Positions 1-8,922 of a stretch of 47,517 nucleotides of DNA are shown here, one piece after another; the stretch's first letter is position 1, and every line of letters starts with the position of its first letter. The DNA is taken from positions 1-47,517 of the forward strand of contig CANLOE010000052.1 in the NCBI GenBank assembly GCA_947492745.1, read 5' to 3'. Below the pieces are notes generated by a model. The model did no database searches and was not told where the DNA came from. It worked only from the letters and a program-made list of their open reading frames with translations. The DNA comes from an uncultured Cyclobacteriaceae bacterium. Its GTDB lineage: Bacteria > Bacteroidota > Bacteroidia > Cytophagales > Cyclobacteriaceae. The position numbers and the translations under genes are program-made.

Positions 1-7
1 GTGATAG

Positions 8-46
8 AAAGGAAAAAGAAAAGGCCCGGGAACCACCCCGAGCCTT
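8..46 (-). terminator. Rho-independent terminator (copy 1 of 2)
   Basis: Read on the minus strand, AAGGCTCGGG pairs with CCCGGGCCTT across a short loop with one mismatch, and a T-rich tract follows at 8-20. This is the normal layout of an intrinsic terminator. A near-identical hairpin with the same flanks lies at 418-456, so the block is duplicated. Confidence 0.6.
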
Positions 47-64
47 TGAATCATTGTCCTTTCG

Positions 65-88
65 AAAAAAATCGGGGCAACCGGCCCC
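65..88 (-). terminator. Second terminator-like hairpin
   Basis: GGGGC (74-78) pairs with GCCCC (84-88). On the minus strand the stem is followed by GA and a run of seven T (65-71). It is short but fits an intrinsic terminator. The plus-strand flank has no T run. Confidence 0.4.
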
Positions 89-410
89 ACGAAAAAACTA
101 ACCTTAATTTAACCTAAACAAAAAAAATGAAAAACCTATCTATCCTTATACCAACACCATGCCAAAAACAAGAAATACCCTTTAAAAGTTCTTTTTGAAT
201 ACTTTAGCATCATAACACTGTCCCGTTAAGGGAATTTTCCCGGTCTGTTGGGAATATTGAGGTCGGCCCGGTGATTTTTGGGATGGGGAGCGCGCCGGTA
301 CGATCTTGTTCGTAAAGGTGCAGCAGGGTAACGATGTGATGGGTGGGTGATGGTGATAGTTTCGTAGGAGGTCCGTTACGGGGGCACAAGCGGACGCTTG
401 CGCCAAGTGG
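89..410. other. Non-coding stretch between two duplicated terminators
   Basis: No convincing gene is seen. The only open frames here are short, proline- and histidine-rich and lack family resemblance. An A-rich leader followed by ATG at 127 looks like a Bacteroidota gene start on the plus strand, but the frame closes after 23 codons. It may be a relic of a gene start. Confidence 0.4.
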
Positions 411-417
411 GTGATGG

Positions 418-456
418 AAAGAAAAAAGAAAAGGCCCGGGAACCACCCCGGACTTT
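418..456 (-). terminator. Rho-independent terminator (copy 2 of 2) behind the 233-aa gene
   Basis: On the minus strand AAAGTCCGGG pairs with CCCGGGCCTT with one mismatch and a G-U pair, and is followed by a T-rich run. It lies about 80 nt beyond the stop of the secreted-protein gene at 535-1236 and would end that transcript. About 60 bp around it repeat positions 1-66. Confidence 0.65.
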
Positions 457-534
457 AGAATCATTGTCTTTTCTGAAATTTATACCATGAAGGTGTAATG
501 ATTACTCCTAATGAGATTATTGCTATTAAACTTT

Positions 535-1236
535 CTATTTGATAGCTGAATCGATTTTTTGTTCGGCCTCTTTAATAGGCGCTTCTATCTTTTTCTGCAA
601 TTCAGGTTTTAAGCTTTTGGGGTCTGGAGCCTTGGGGAGCTTTTTCCCAAATATCCCTTTAATCATCTTGAACAGGAAAAAGTTGGATTCGGCATTGACA
701 TCATCGGGAAATTCAACATACAATATACCTTTAGCAACTCTTTTGCCCTGTCGACGCAATTTGTAGAACCCGTAGAGTTCAAGATCATTGACCTTCTTCC
801 GACGTGTTTTCTTTTTCGTATATTGGTTGACCAGTATACCATTCAATCCTTCAATCGTAAAATCGGAAACTTTGGGTAGTTTTTCTTCCGACCGGGGAGG
901 TTTCTCGATAAATACGGTCAAATTAGGTGAATCTTGCACTGTTATAGCCAAAAACCAACTTCTTTTGTACTTCAGCGCATAGATATCATAACCGACACAG
1001 TTCTGGGTACTGCCTATATAACTGACGTCCAATTTTTTAAACTGGCCAAGGTACTGCCCGCTTCTACTGCCTTCTTGCACTACCTGTGCTTCACTCATGG
1101 CCACTTCCATGTTTTCTGACTGTGGTATTACGGGTTTGAGGTCTTCAGCGGAAATCACCGTTGGCTCCTGTGCAAAAACAGAGGAAATTCCTAGGCCAAC
1201 CCACCCAGCGACTAAAAAGAGTACGATTTTATTCAT
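535..1236 (-). CDS. Hypothetical secreted protein, 233 aa
   Basis: The protein begins with a clear signal peptide: Lys at position 3, a hydrophobic core, then cleavage likely after FAQ near residue 23, so it should reach the periplasm or beyond. The mature part is a mixed, beta-rich domain of about 150 residues with many Lys and Arg (a basic patch KKKTRRKK near the middle). The tail is Pro/Lys-rich and ends in a short amphipathic helix. I do not recognise a family. It lies 200 bp beyond the last injection-system gene on the same strand, but it has its own plausible promoter in that gap and a terminator behind it, so it is probably a separate unit. A role as injection-system cargo cannot be shown; a signal peptide argues against loading in the cytoplasm. 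Confidence 0.75.
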   Translation of the reverse strand: MNKIVLFLVAGWVGLGISSVFAQEPTVISAEDLKPVIPQSENMEVAMSEAQVVQEGSRSGQYLGQFKKLDVSYIGSTQNCVGYDIYALKYKRSWFLAITVQDSPNLTVFIEKPPRSEEKLPKVSDFTIEGLNGILVNQYTKKKTRRKKVNDLELYGFYKLRRQGKRVAKGILYVEFPDDVNAESNFFLFKMIKGIFGKKLPKAPDPKSLKPELQKKIEAPIKEAEQKIDSAIK

Positions 1237-1323
1237 AATGCAAGAAGTTGGAAGTTATGTTCAGTAGGTAAGCCGTTCTGATGAAGTAGTTCCAAAGTTA
1301 TACCGTTCATCTTCACAACTTAG

Positions 1324-1357
1324 TAAAGATACGGATTTGCATTTTAAATCCGACAAA
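1324..1357 (-). promoter_or_regulatory. Putative Bacteroidota promoter for the 233-aa gene
   Basis: On the minus strand TTTG (1354-1357) and TATCTTTA (1324-1331) are 22 nt apart. This matches the Bacteroidota -33/-7 pattern (TTTG, TAnnTTTG) with the last base wrong. The spacer holds a CGGATTT/AAATCCG inverted repeat, which could be an operator. The predicted start lies about 80 nt before the ATG. Confidence 0.35.
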
Positions 1358-1438
1358 TACCTTCACTTTAATCCTATTTTATATACTAATTCTACCCTCC
1401 GAATACTATAGATGTATCCATGCTATTGAAAAACCCAA

Positions 1439-4357
1439 TCAAACACTGCTTTTATCATCTCCCCAGTTGACATACAATGTCGTCTTCATCCAAGGTAGCT
1501 TTATGATGTTCAAGGACCACGGTAAGCTTCCCATAAGTACGTCATAGCCTTTTTGTCCGACCTCCATTTGCCAAGAACCTTTAAGGCTTTTTTCCAGTTT
1601 TCCTTCCCGATGTAGAAAAGACACTCTAAAATTATCGATAGAGCTGTTACTAATGGCTTTCCAGTTGGCAATAACCCCTTTGATAAGGCTATCGGCCACT
1701 TCTTTTTCCTTATCCGTTAATGGGGCGGGTTCGTCCAATGTAGCAAACACTTCCATACCGCAGAGCAGTTTGTTCAGGGTCATTTCATACTCGGGCATCT
1801 CTTGGTCTTTATAGGCCAGGTAATGTAGTAGGTATACGGCTTTGCTGGCAGCGGCATCATCTTTGAACCGGTTGTCTTCCAGTAGTCCCAGCATTTTGAA
1901 AAAACGCTGGAGGTAGGGGTGAAATATAACCAGACCTGCGTTATTAACATAAAGGGGCTCATTACCGAAAGTTGCTTCCATCTGTTCCTGACGGTTTGCT
2001 TTTTCGTTTTTTTTCCGCTCCCTTTCTTCTTTATCATATTCAGCATGCTGCTCTTTCAGTAGTTTTTCCATCGCTGTAGTACTCTTTTCGAAAATCAGTT
2101 TCCACTTCAACTGTTTCCATTCGCTAAGCGTACTGCGATAGCCGTCGGCCTTGACCTTTCTAGCGATATAGAGTTCCACTTTCTGCACAATATTGCTGAT
2201 CTGTTGTGGCTTTATCCACCGAGCCAAGTCCAATAATACGTTTTCAGGTAACTGATCGACCCATGTATTTCTGATTTTTTCCACGAGGGCATTTGTAGTA
2301 ATCACCACTTTGAGCTTGGCAGATTCAGAAGCCGGCAACTGTACAAAGGCCTTGAGGGCTTTTATCAGTACAACTTTGGTCCAACCTTTCGGCAAACGCT
2401 CGGGCCTTTCCATGAAGTCGATCAACGCGAGTTCTATGATTCTTTTCCCTCTCTCCGTTGTTCCCTCACCTTTCTCCATCACTTCTTCGCCTTCCTCGGT
2501 AATCTCCTCACTTCTTTCCTGGTATGGAGAGATGTTCAATGTCGCCAGTAAGCGAAGTGCCTCGGCTTCCCTATCTTCATCGGAGGCATAATCTTGCGTC
2601 CATGCGTCCAAAATAGCACTCAAGGTCCCCTGCAATGCATTGATTTTTTTGAGCAACGACTCTTCAACTCCCGAAAAGCTATTGTCCACGAATTCTATCC
2701 ATTGTAAGCTCGGCACTTTGTCCATGAGTTCTTTTATCAGGCCTTGTGGCAACTGTAGTTTTAACCTTTTTAGGACCAGAGGCAGGACCAATATATCGAT
2801 ATCGGCAAATAGTGCTGTGACTTCCTTGGCATTCATGGACACAAGGCCTTGTACCAAGGCCTTCGGGCTGGAGAGATTCAGTACTTCCATATCCAGCACT
2901 GCCTCTCTGTACTGTGGAAGGGCGCTCTTCAGTACGGAATGCGTGGGTAGACTACCAAAAACCAGAAAATATTTATAGGCTACCTGCTTGAGCAATTGCA
3001 GCTCTTCGGTATCGAGAGGACTTGTGTCCGAGAGCGCTTTCTCGGCGATGGAGGAAGGCAGGTCTCGTAAGGAGGACAGCTCAGGATGCAAATAATGGAC
3101 GACTCCCTGTAGGTTCAAGCGCAGAAAAACTGCAACATGGCCCAAACTTGATTGTAGGAAATCGGCTTTTTCGAAATCCCCTCTTTTTACAACAAAGAGA
3201 TAGTGTATCACTGACTCCCATACTACTCTAACAAACTGTTCGCTATGGGTAAGCCGAACTCCTTTACTTCGTAATATCCGGATAACATCCCCTATAAATG
3301 CTATGACATAGGCATGTTCCTTAGGAAGACTGCGCTTGAGCACAGCGATAAACTGTTCCTCTTCCAGATGGGCCACCCACTGTAGGTCACTGGCATGAAA
3401 AGCTCCTGTCATGGTCTTGGCCCCTTCCTGCGCCAAGGAACCTTTCAGCAATAGAGGGGCCATGATTTTTTGAAAGCTTTCTTCTACAGCGACGGCATCA
3501 GCAAAAACGGACCGTTCTTTCTCGGATAGGTTTCCCATGATCTCCGGTAGTCTATCGTTAATTTCCGTTGCGCTTACTTCATTTTTCAATAATAAGTGCC
3601 GAACAAGGCTTTGTTGAAATGTATCACTATCGATTTCCGGAGCCCCTTGCAGCCAAAGCCAGTCGAATACGTACTGCCAGAATGTTTGCCGATGGTCCCA
3701 CTTTTTCCGAAAAGCAGCTTCCAGCTTCTCTAATATCGGAAGCACCAGAGAATGACTATTTCCAATGAATGTCACAAGAGCTTCCGGGTATGCCTTACCC
3801 AAGTACATCAAAATCCATTCATCTCCGATAAATTTCAAGAACCGATTTCTTGCGATAGTAGACCTTAATGTTTCGGGTAGGCGCTGCATCAGCTGAGGTA
3901 ATGCGATGCGTATCAGTCCCTCGAAAATCTGTTCATAACCATATCCTCGGGCGATATATTCTTTTCCCCACCAGAGCATGGTCCCTGATTGTAGGTAATA
4001 TAGAAAAGAATCCAAAAGCAAAGCCTCTTCCGTGATGACCTCTTCTCCAAAATTGCCCCTACCCTGCTGGATGTCATTGACCTTGTCTTTAAGTGCCGAA
4101 AATAGTCTGTCGGCCAGACGCTGAGGTAGCTCGTTGTCCATTTCATCCGCATCTACCTCTCCCAAGTCCACACTTAGGCTATCGATACGTATGATCCCCT
4201 CGTTTTTATCAAAATTATTGAAAACGGCCTCTATCTGAGGCAATAGACTGTTTTTGATCAGATTGGAAAAACGATGTTGGAACTGAAGGGAATTGCTCTC
4301 ATTATCGTACTCCGCCAGAAAGCTTTGCTGCTTTATAATATGTGACTTTTCATTCAT
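1439..4357 (-). CDS. Contractile injection system tape-measure-type protein (Afp14-like)
   Basis: A 972-aa protein of the family named contractile injection system tape measure protein in Bacteroidota eCIS loci. The N-terminus (residues 1-100) has the family-typical pattern: short helix, 'RFSNLIKNSLLP', then the 'IRIDSLSVDLGEV' strand. The middle is almost all alpha-helical with a Glu-rich charged segment near residues 610-640. The C-terminal 200 residues carry 'NAGLVIFHPYL', 'FKMLGLLE' and 'LPWSLNIIKLPWM', also typical of the family. By analogy with Afp14 it would set tail length during assembly inside the tube. It is the last structural gene of the locus and is separated from the previous one by 609 bp that contain a palindromic repeat, which may lower its expression relative to the rest. 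Confidence 0.85.
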   Translation of the reverse strand: MNEKSHIIKQQSFLAEYDNESNSLQFQHRFSNLIKNSLLPQIEAVFNNFDKNEGIIRIDSLSVDLGEVDADEMDNELPQRLADRLFSALKDKVNDIQQGRGNFGEEVITEEALLLDSFLYYLQSGTMLWWGKEYIARGYGYEQIFEGLIRIALPQLMQRLPETLRSTIARNRFLKFIGDEWILMYLGKAYPEALVTFIGNSHSLVLPILEKLEAAFRKKWDHRQTFWQYVFDWLWLQGAPEIDSDTFQQSLVRHLLLKNEVSATEINDRLPEIMGNLSEKERSVFADAVAVEESFQKIMAPLLLKGSLAQEGAKTMTGAFHASDLQWVAHLEEEQFIAVLKRSLPKEHAYVIAFIGDVIRILRSKGVRLTHSEQFVRVVWESVIHYLFVVKRGDFEKADFLQSSLGHVAVFLRLNLQGVVHYLHPELSSLRDLPSSIAEKALSDTSPLDTEELQLLKQVAYKYFLVFGSLPTHSVLKSALPQYREAVLDMEVLNLSSPKALVQGLVSMNAKEVTALFADIDILVLPLVLKRLKLQLPQGLIKELMDKVPSLQWIEFVDNSFSGVEESLLKKINALQGTLSAILDAWTQDYASDEDREAEALRLLATLNISPYQERSEEITEEGEEVMEKGEGTTERGKRIIELALIDFMERPERLPKGWTKVVLIKALKAFVQLPASESAKLKVVITTNALVEKIRNTWVDQLPENVLLDLARWIKPQQISNIVQKVELYIARKVKADGYRSTLSEWKQLKWKLIFEKSTTAMEKLLKEQHAEYDKEERERKKNEKANRQEQMEATFGNEPLYVNNAGLVIFHPYLQRFFKMLGLLEDNRFKDDAAASKAVYLLHYLAYKDQEMPEYEMTLNKLLCGMEVFATLDEPAPLTDKEKEVADSLIKGVIANWKAISNSSIDNFRVSFLHREGKLEKSLKGSWQMEVGQKGYDVLMGSLPWSLNIIKLPWMKTTLYVNWGDDKSSV

Positions 4358-4966
4358 CTATATTCTTCTGTTCTCAAGAGCCCTCGCATGAAGTGCAGCC
4401 ATTCTTTTGCCGGCTCCAATATATACCTTTATTCATTTCAACACGAATCACGCACAGACCCTTCAATGTCATTGACTTGATTTTCCCTTGTGATTTACCA
4501 TAACCAATAAATCTCCCAAAATCTGAAACCATCATTTTATAGATAGTTGCGCGCCCGCTGGGTCGGTCTTCCTTTTTTTATCGCTGATTGCAGCTTACTC
4601 CCATAGGTGTTCATGAATGCTACGCATTTCAATCGGAAAGAGAAGCAAGCAGCTCAAAACCGGAAATGATTTCATAAAACCTACAATTTCCTGGATTTCC
4701 CAAATGAATAAGCTAAAATCCTTAAGCAAACTGTAGTAATCAAACCTTCTATTGCGAACTTAAACTTCTTCCCATCAATGAAATGGATACACTTTTTGAA
4801 CTAACCGTAGCGGCACTACACTGAATCCAATAAAATCTGCTGATTTATTGGATTTTAAGTCCTCGTTACGAAGCTCCCGATAAGCGTATTCATGAACCCC
4901 ACAAAACGAGCATAACAATGAGCTAATGTACCATTCGGGTTGCACACAAATCCTTCGATAGACTGA
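4358..4966. other. 609-bp gap inside the injection-system locus
   Basis: No gene is seen. The right half is filled by a palindromic repeat of family B (about 4742-4941). The left part (4358-4740) has no recognisable promoter, hairpin or coding frame. All other gaps in the locus are under 170 bp, so this gap is exceptional and is at least partly explained by repeat insertion. Confidence 0.6.
4742..4941. repeat. Palindromic MITE-like element, family B (copy B3, diverged)
   Basis: It shares the centre 'CTAACCGTAG...CTGAATCCAA' and the arm 'CCTCGTTACGAAG' with the other family B copies, and ends in 'CATTCGGGTT'. The left end is diverged, so its border is approximate. It lies just after the stop of the 958-aa baseplate gene and before the tape-measure gene. 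Confidence 0.5.
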
Positions 4967-7843
4967 TCAGCCAACAATATCATAGAGGTCAAAAAGGTAT
5001 TCTGAAAGTTGTATGCGCAAGCTATCCCCTTTTTCTCCGCTATCGCCATTTTTCATCTTTTCCTGCATCCATTCGTAATACAGTTTTTCAAATTCTTCCA
5101 TCTCCCTGGGGTTCATCCAGAAGCTTTTGGAAGCTATGTTCGCCGGACGGTGCGTATCCACTGTATCGTTGATAATAGAACGGAACTCCTCGTCATGAAA
5201 ACGGTCGGTCCATGAAGGAAAAAGCACCGTAATCCGGAAAGAATAGAACTCTTCGGGCAAGCGGGAGGAGTCTTCGCTATTTTGGACGTATAGACCGACT
5301 TTATCTTCGTAGGGGATAATATCATCGGCATCGGACAGGAAGCGATAGAGCTGTTCCATCTTTTCATGAGTCTGCTCTACAGATTCGCGAAAGGCCAAAC
5401 TGACCAAATGTACCTTGCCGCCTTTGGCTTTAAAGTGTACTTCAAAATCACCATCGTCCCGACGCTCTACAGAGTAGTTATTGTACTCTCTGATTTCAGG
5501 TTCGATCAAACGAATAGCCCGTTGGCGGTCTTCAAAGGAGTACAGCCCCGTACTTCTGAAGAAATTATGGCCATTCGCATCCTTTAGGTAAAACCCAAAG
5601 CGTCGATCTTCTTTCAATGGCCTTAGCAGGGTATGTTCTATAATATGTAGTCCTTCGCTCTGTACATTGAGTTGTTTTAGGAAGGTCACTAAACTCAACA
5701 CGGCCACTACGGCATCCTTGTAGTCATCGAAAGAGGCTATGGACAACCAAGATTGCCGCTCTTCATTTTGTTCATGGTATACAATATGGTATTGCCCATC
5801 CTTCACCTGACCTATACGATAATTGATCAGGTTCATCCCTTTTCTCAAGAAGTCCGTTAGGATGGTCTTGCTGCGAAAGGGCAGTGTAGCTTTCATTAAC
5901 TTTTCTTTGGCCTCTTCATCAATAGTCGATAAGTCTACTTCTTCATCGTCCACAAAGTCGAATTTCTGAAGTATTTCCTCTTCGCTGAGGTTTATTTTGG
6001 AAATATCACCTTGTTTCACCCATTCGCGCCTTTGTTGTGCGGCAACGGACTCGTGTTTTAGGTTCAGTCCAAATTTTCCATAATGTTCCAATAGGGAATG
6101 TGCCAGATAGGTCTTGACACCACCACCCGTACCGCTTACCCCTAACCCCATTAGTATCGCAATACGGGCCTCCATGCCCGTGATGTTATCCGTACCGATA
6201 CTTACTTTACGATAGTTAAAAGCCCTGGCCCTGTTCCTATTGATCGTGGATAGGGAGTTCAGCAGGCGTACCTTGCTTTGTATCAATTGGAGTTCGAACC
6301 CTTCTTCATCGAAGTAATGATTGAACTGAGAAAGCGAATACTCCGCGAAGGACTCTCCGTGTACGGCCAGCAGGTAATCCAAAAAGCGGTTTCTTCTACC
6401 CACGAATTTATCGTTGGCTTTTACTAGAGCAGGAAGTCCTTGTCGATAATTGGCAGGTATGTTATTGTCCTGTAGCATATCGTCTTGGATATACTCATCG
6501 CTTCCTTTTTTATAGAGTTCATCTACATTGGGGATAGCATCCAGGCCTTGATAAAAATAAGTCTGCTCTACATTCTTTTTAAGTGAGAATAGGTCTTTGG
6601 CATGCGCCAGCTGGGACAGGTAGTTCGCTATGACCTGTTCGAATATCATTAGATATCCTTTTAGCTGTTTGGCCTGAGACTCGCGTTTTACAGTAGGCGA
6701 TTTGGGTACACCGTACTTGCCTATACCGTATATGACGGGAAACTGGTTCTGTATGGAATAGTAGTTCTCCACATTGATAGGTTTACCCTTGGTGAGTTCC
6801 ACACTTTCCTCACTCAAACGGTATACTCTTTTATTGGCCGATTTGAACTCATTGAGCTTACGCTTGACAATTTTGGTATCAATCGAGCTATAGGTAACCG
6901 TACCTCTTATGAACTGTATGGCATGATTCTGGTCTTCAGCCTCTATTTTGGTCATCAACTTGGGTATCTTGGCCTCATCGATATCGACTTGGTTATCGTA
7001 TACCCTATCTCCTACTTTCAAGTAGAGATTCTTCACACTGACCACACCTTTGACCTGCATGATGATCTTGGTCACTTCCGATATCAGGATTACTCTTGGT
7101 TTAGGGAACAGCTCTTCCGATTTGATAAAGCCGTGCTTCAGTAAGGGCCCGTTGAATATATCGTCCAGACCATAGCCTTCGGTCAGCAGTTCTTCCAGAG
7201 AATAGAAGCGGATTTCAGGGCTAAGGTACTCATCTACCCGAAAGAATATCTCTGCCAAAATGGTCTCTATGTCCTGAATACCATCGACTTCGACATCGGC
7301 ATGTACCGACATCATCATAGGGTCCAGTATCTTGACCTCTTCTATGTCTTCACAGATATTTCTGTTGTTACAGAATATATCTTTTGTCTGGTGTATGATT
7401 TTCTCCTTCTCTTCTTGGTCCTTGATATTACTATCGATGTCCAAAAGTATCTTGTACAAGCCGTTGATAGAATGTACATCAGGGCGCATCGGTACTACCC
7501 ATACATTATTGATAGAGAAAATAGAATCAAATATCAATTTTCTATAGTCATTGACTGTCAGCGCATTACAAGGAAGTATTTCATTGGGTTGGAGAAAGGC
7601 GTGGTCTTTGTTTTTCTCATCATAGAGGTGGTCCTGTATATCAAAGTCCGTGCGATAGGATAGGTCGGTAAGTGCATAGCATAGTTGTTCCAGTATGGTC
7701 ACTCCTGGATCATGCTCGTTATAGTCTGTCCAGTAGGCACCGGTCAGTTCCTGTACGAACTTGATTCCCTCCGCTCTAAGAAACTCGTAGTCTTGACTTT
7801 TCTTAGGGACTTCGTTTTTATCTATAAATAATGGTGCCTCCAT
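4967..7843 (-). CDS. eCIS baseplate wedge protein (Afp12/gp7-like), 958 aa
   Basis: The N-terminus carries the strongly conserved segment of this eCIS family: 'YNEHDPGVTILEQLCYAL' followed by 'TDLSYRTDF' (about residues 40-66). Similar segments occur at the start of gp6/gp7-type baseplate proteins. The rest is a long mixed alpha/beta protein. Near residues 555-570 is a Gly-rich stretch 'LMGLGVSGTGGG'. The C-terminus holds a repeat-like pair of segments ('GFYLKDANGHNFFRS' and 'DGDFEVHFKAKGG') that resemble the small beta domains seen in DUF1508-type repeats. By analogy it joins the 1249-aa protein to form the wedge ring around the spike. It follows the small 54-79 aa gene after 68 bp and uses ATG at 7843. 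Confidence 0.8.
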   Translation of the reverse strand: MEAPLFIDKNEVPKKSQDYEFLRAEGIKFVQELTGAYWTDYNEHDPGVTILEQLCYALTDLSYRTDFDIQDHLYDEKNKDHAFLQPNEILPCNALTVNDYRKLIFDSIFSINNVWVVPMRPDVHSINGLYKILLDIDSNIKDQEEKEKIIHQTKDIFCNNRNICEDIEEVKILDPMMMSVHADVEVDGIQDIETILAEIFFRVDEYLSPEIRFYSLEELLTEGYGLDDIFNGPLLKHGFIKSEELFPKPRVILISEVTKIIMQVKGVVSVKNLYLKVGDRVYDNQVDIDEAKIPKLMTKIEAEDQNHAIQFIRGTVTYSSIDTKIVKRKLNEFKSANKRVYRLSEESVELTKGKPINVENYYSIQNQFPVIYGIGKYGVPKSPTVKRESQAKQLKGYLMIFEQVIANYLSQLAHAKDLFSLKKNVEQTYFYQGLDAIPNVDELYKKGSDEYIQDDMLQDNNIPANYRQGLPALVKANDKFVGRRNRFLDYLLAVHGESFAEYSLSQFNHYFDEEGFELQLIQSKVRLLNSLSTINRNRARAFNYRKVSIGTDNITGMEARIAILMGLGVSGTGGGVKTYLAHSLLEHYGKFGLNLKHESVAAQQRREWVKQGDISKINLSEEEILQKFDFVDDEEVDLSTIDEEAKEKLMKATLPFRSKTILTDFLRKGMNLINYRIGQVKDGQYHIVYHEQNEERQSWLSIASFDDYKDAVVAVLSLVTFLKQLNVQSEGLHIIEHTLLRPLKEDRRFGFYLKDANGHNFFRSTGLYSFEDRQRAIRLIEPEIREYNNYSVERRDDGDFEVHFKAKGGKVHLVSLAFRESVEQTHEKMEQLYRFLSDADDIIPYEDKVGLYVQNSEDSSRLPEEFYSFRITVLFPSWTDRFHDEEFRSIINDTVDTHRPANIASKSFWMNPREMEEFEKLYYEWMQEKMKNGDSGEKGDSLRIQLSEYLFDLYDIVG

Positions 7844-7911
7844 AGGTATCGGTATGCTTTGTTAAATTGATTTTTTGCTACCTCGGTCATTTTTTCTTAT
7901 TTGACCAATAG

Positions 7912-8076
7912 CTATATTTCCTTGTCTTCTCCTTCTTTCCCATAGCCGGTATTGATTTGATCATTGAGCTTCCCTATGAGTTCGTACACTTCTTCAAAGG
8001 GTTGTTTTCCTAGTGCTTCGAAGATTTTTTTGGCTTCGTTCAAGGTTACTTCCAGTGTAATTGTTTTTTTTTCCAT
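7912..8076 (-). CDS. Small phage/eCIS-type protein, 54 aa
   Basis: The chosen start gives a protein that begins MEKKTITLEV and continues with 'NEAKKIFEALGKQPFEEVY'. This resembles small helical proteins common in tailed phages and eCIS loci, whose function is unknown. The same frame is open up to a GTG at 8151 that overlaps the stop of the previous gene by one base (79 aa), with other ATG codons at 8133 and 8100. I prefer 8076 because the family-like part starts there, but translation coupled to the upstream stop is possible. It lies between the fibre-like protein and the 958-aa baseplate protein, so it is probably co-produced with them. Confidence 0.6.
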   Translation of the reverse strand: MEKKTITLEVTLNEAKKIFEALGKQPFEEVYELIGKLNDQINTGYGKEGEDKEI

Positions 8077-8150
8077 CACTTGTATATCGGAGTTGGTCAT
8101 AGACCTGAGGAGGCCATATGGACCATTTTTCATCACTGTTTCGGAGTACA

Positions 8151-8888
8151 CTATTCCATATCGATACTTTCATCCATAAAGGTATCCATCCATAGGTCGG
8201 AGATAAAATACTTGATATAGTATTTGCCTTCGTAGTTAGAACGGGTCCTCATTTCCAGATTGAAATTGTAAGTACTGCCGGTCCATCGCAGTTCTATTTT
8301 ATTGCCACTCACGCCATAGTAGGCCTGTTTGACATCGATAACGTTCTTTGACTTACCATAGGTGGACAGTGCATTGACATGTACCAATGCGTATCGTCCT
8401 GATTTTTTCTTGCCCACACCCGCGACGATTTCCAAGGCATGACAGCCGTTTAGCTCTGTCAATATGGGATACCACTCTCCATCGGCCAGTATCTTGCCCT
8501 GATACTTGGTACCTATGCGTGCTTCCATACCGATGACACCGTGTACATCCAGTGCATGGTCGGGGTCAACTTTGTTGATACCTACTTTACCATTACTCTG
8601 AAAGGACATGATACTGTCACCGAGATGATTATTGATGTTCAGGTTACCGTCTGCATCATTGATATCCAAGCCCCAAGCGGGGCTCTTGTCCTCTATACTT
8701 TTGTAGAAGCTGAGCAGTTTCTTCGAGGCTCCGATGGGGGATAACATCAAGCCATCTTCCGAAGACTTAGACACCCCATCGTCCACTTTATTGATGACGG
8801 AATCAATAAAGTCGTTGAAGTCATTTTCGGACGGCCTCTGCCCCTTTTTGAAAAAACTTTTTAGTGTATCCCTATTTTGTAAAGACAT
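8151..8888 (-). CDS. Putative tail-fibre/receptor-binding protein, 245 aa
   Basis: The N-terminal part, 'LKSFFKKGQRPSENDFNDFIDS', resembles the baseplate-attachment segment found at the start of Bacteroidota phage and eCIS fibre proteins. The middle (about 65-120) has short glycine-rich beta repeats ('GNLNINNHLGDS', 'GKVGINKVDPDHALDVHG') like those of trimeric fibres. The last 110 residues form a compact beta-rich domain ('NGCHALEIVAGVGKKKSGRY') likely to be the tip. It stands where fibre genes such as afp13 would be expected, between baseplate genes. I infer that it decides target binding. It is short for a fibre; Afp13 is far longer and has adenovirus-like knobs that I do not see here. Confidence 0.6.
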   Translation of the reverse strand: MSLQNRDTLKSFFKKGQRPSENDFNDFIDSVINKVDDGVSKSSEDGLMLSPIGASKKLLSFYKSIEDKSPAWGLDINDADGNLNINNHLGDSIMSFQSNGKVGINKVDPDHALDVHGVIGMEARIGTKYQGKILADGEWYPILTELNGCHALEIVAGVGKKKSGRYALVHVNALSTYGKSKNVIDVKQAYYGVSGNKIELRWTGSTYNFNLEMRTRSNYEGKYYIKYFISDLWMDTFMDESIDME

Positions 8889-8922
8889 ATATGATGAGCT
8901 AAATTTTGCTAAGTGTCCAAAT

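Noticed and set aside
182-464. Two overlapping frames of 74 and 84 aa
   Set aside because: Pro/His-rich, unlike any family, overlapping each other and including the terminator hairpin.
4855-5049. A 64-aa gene behind the 958-aa baseplate gene
   Set aside because: It overlaps the end of the baseplate gene in another frame and the family B repeat; no conserved features.
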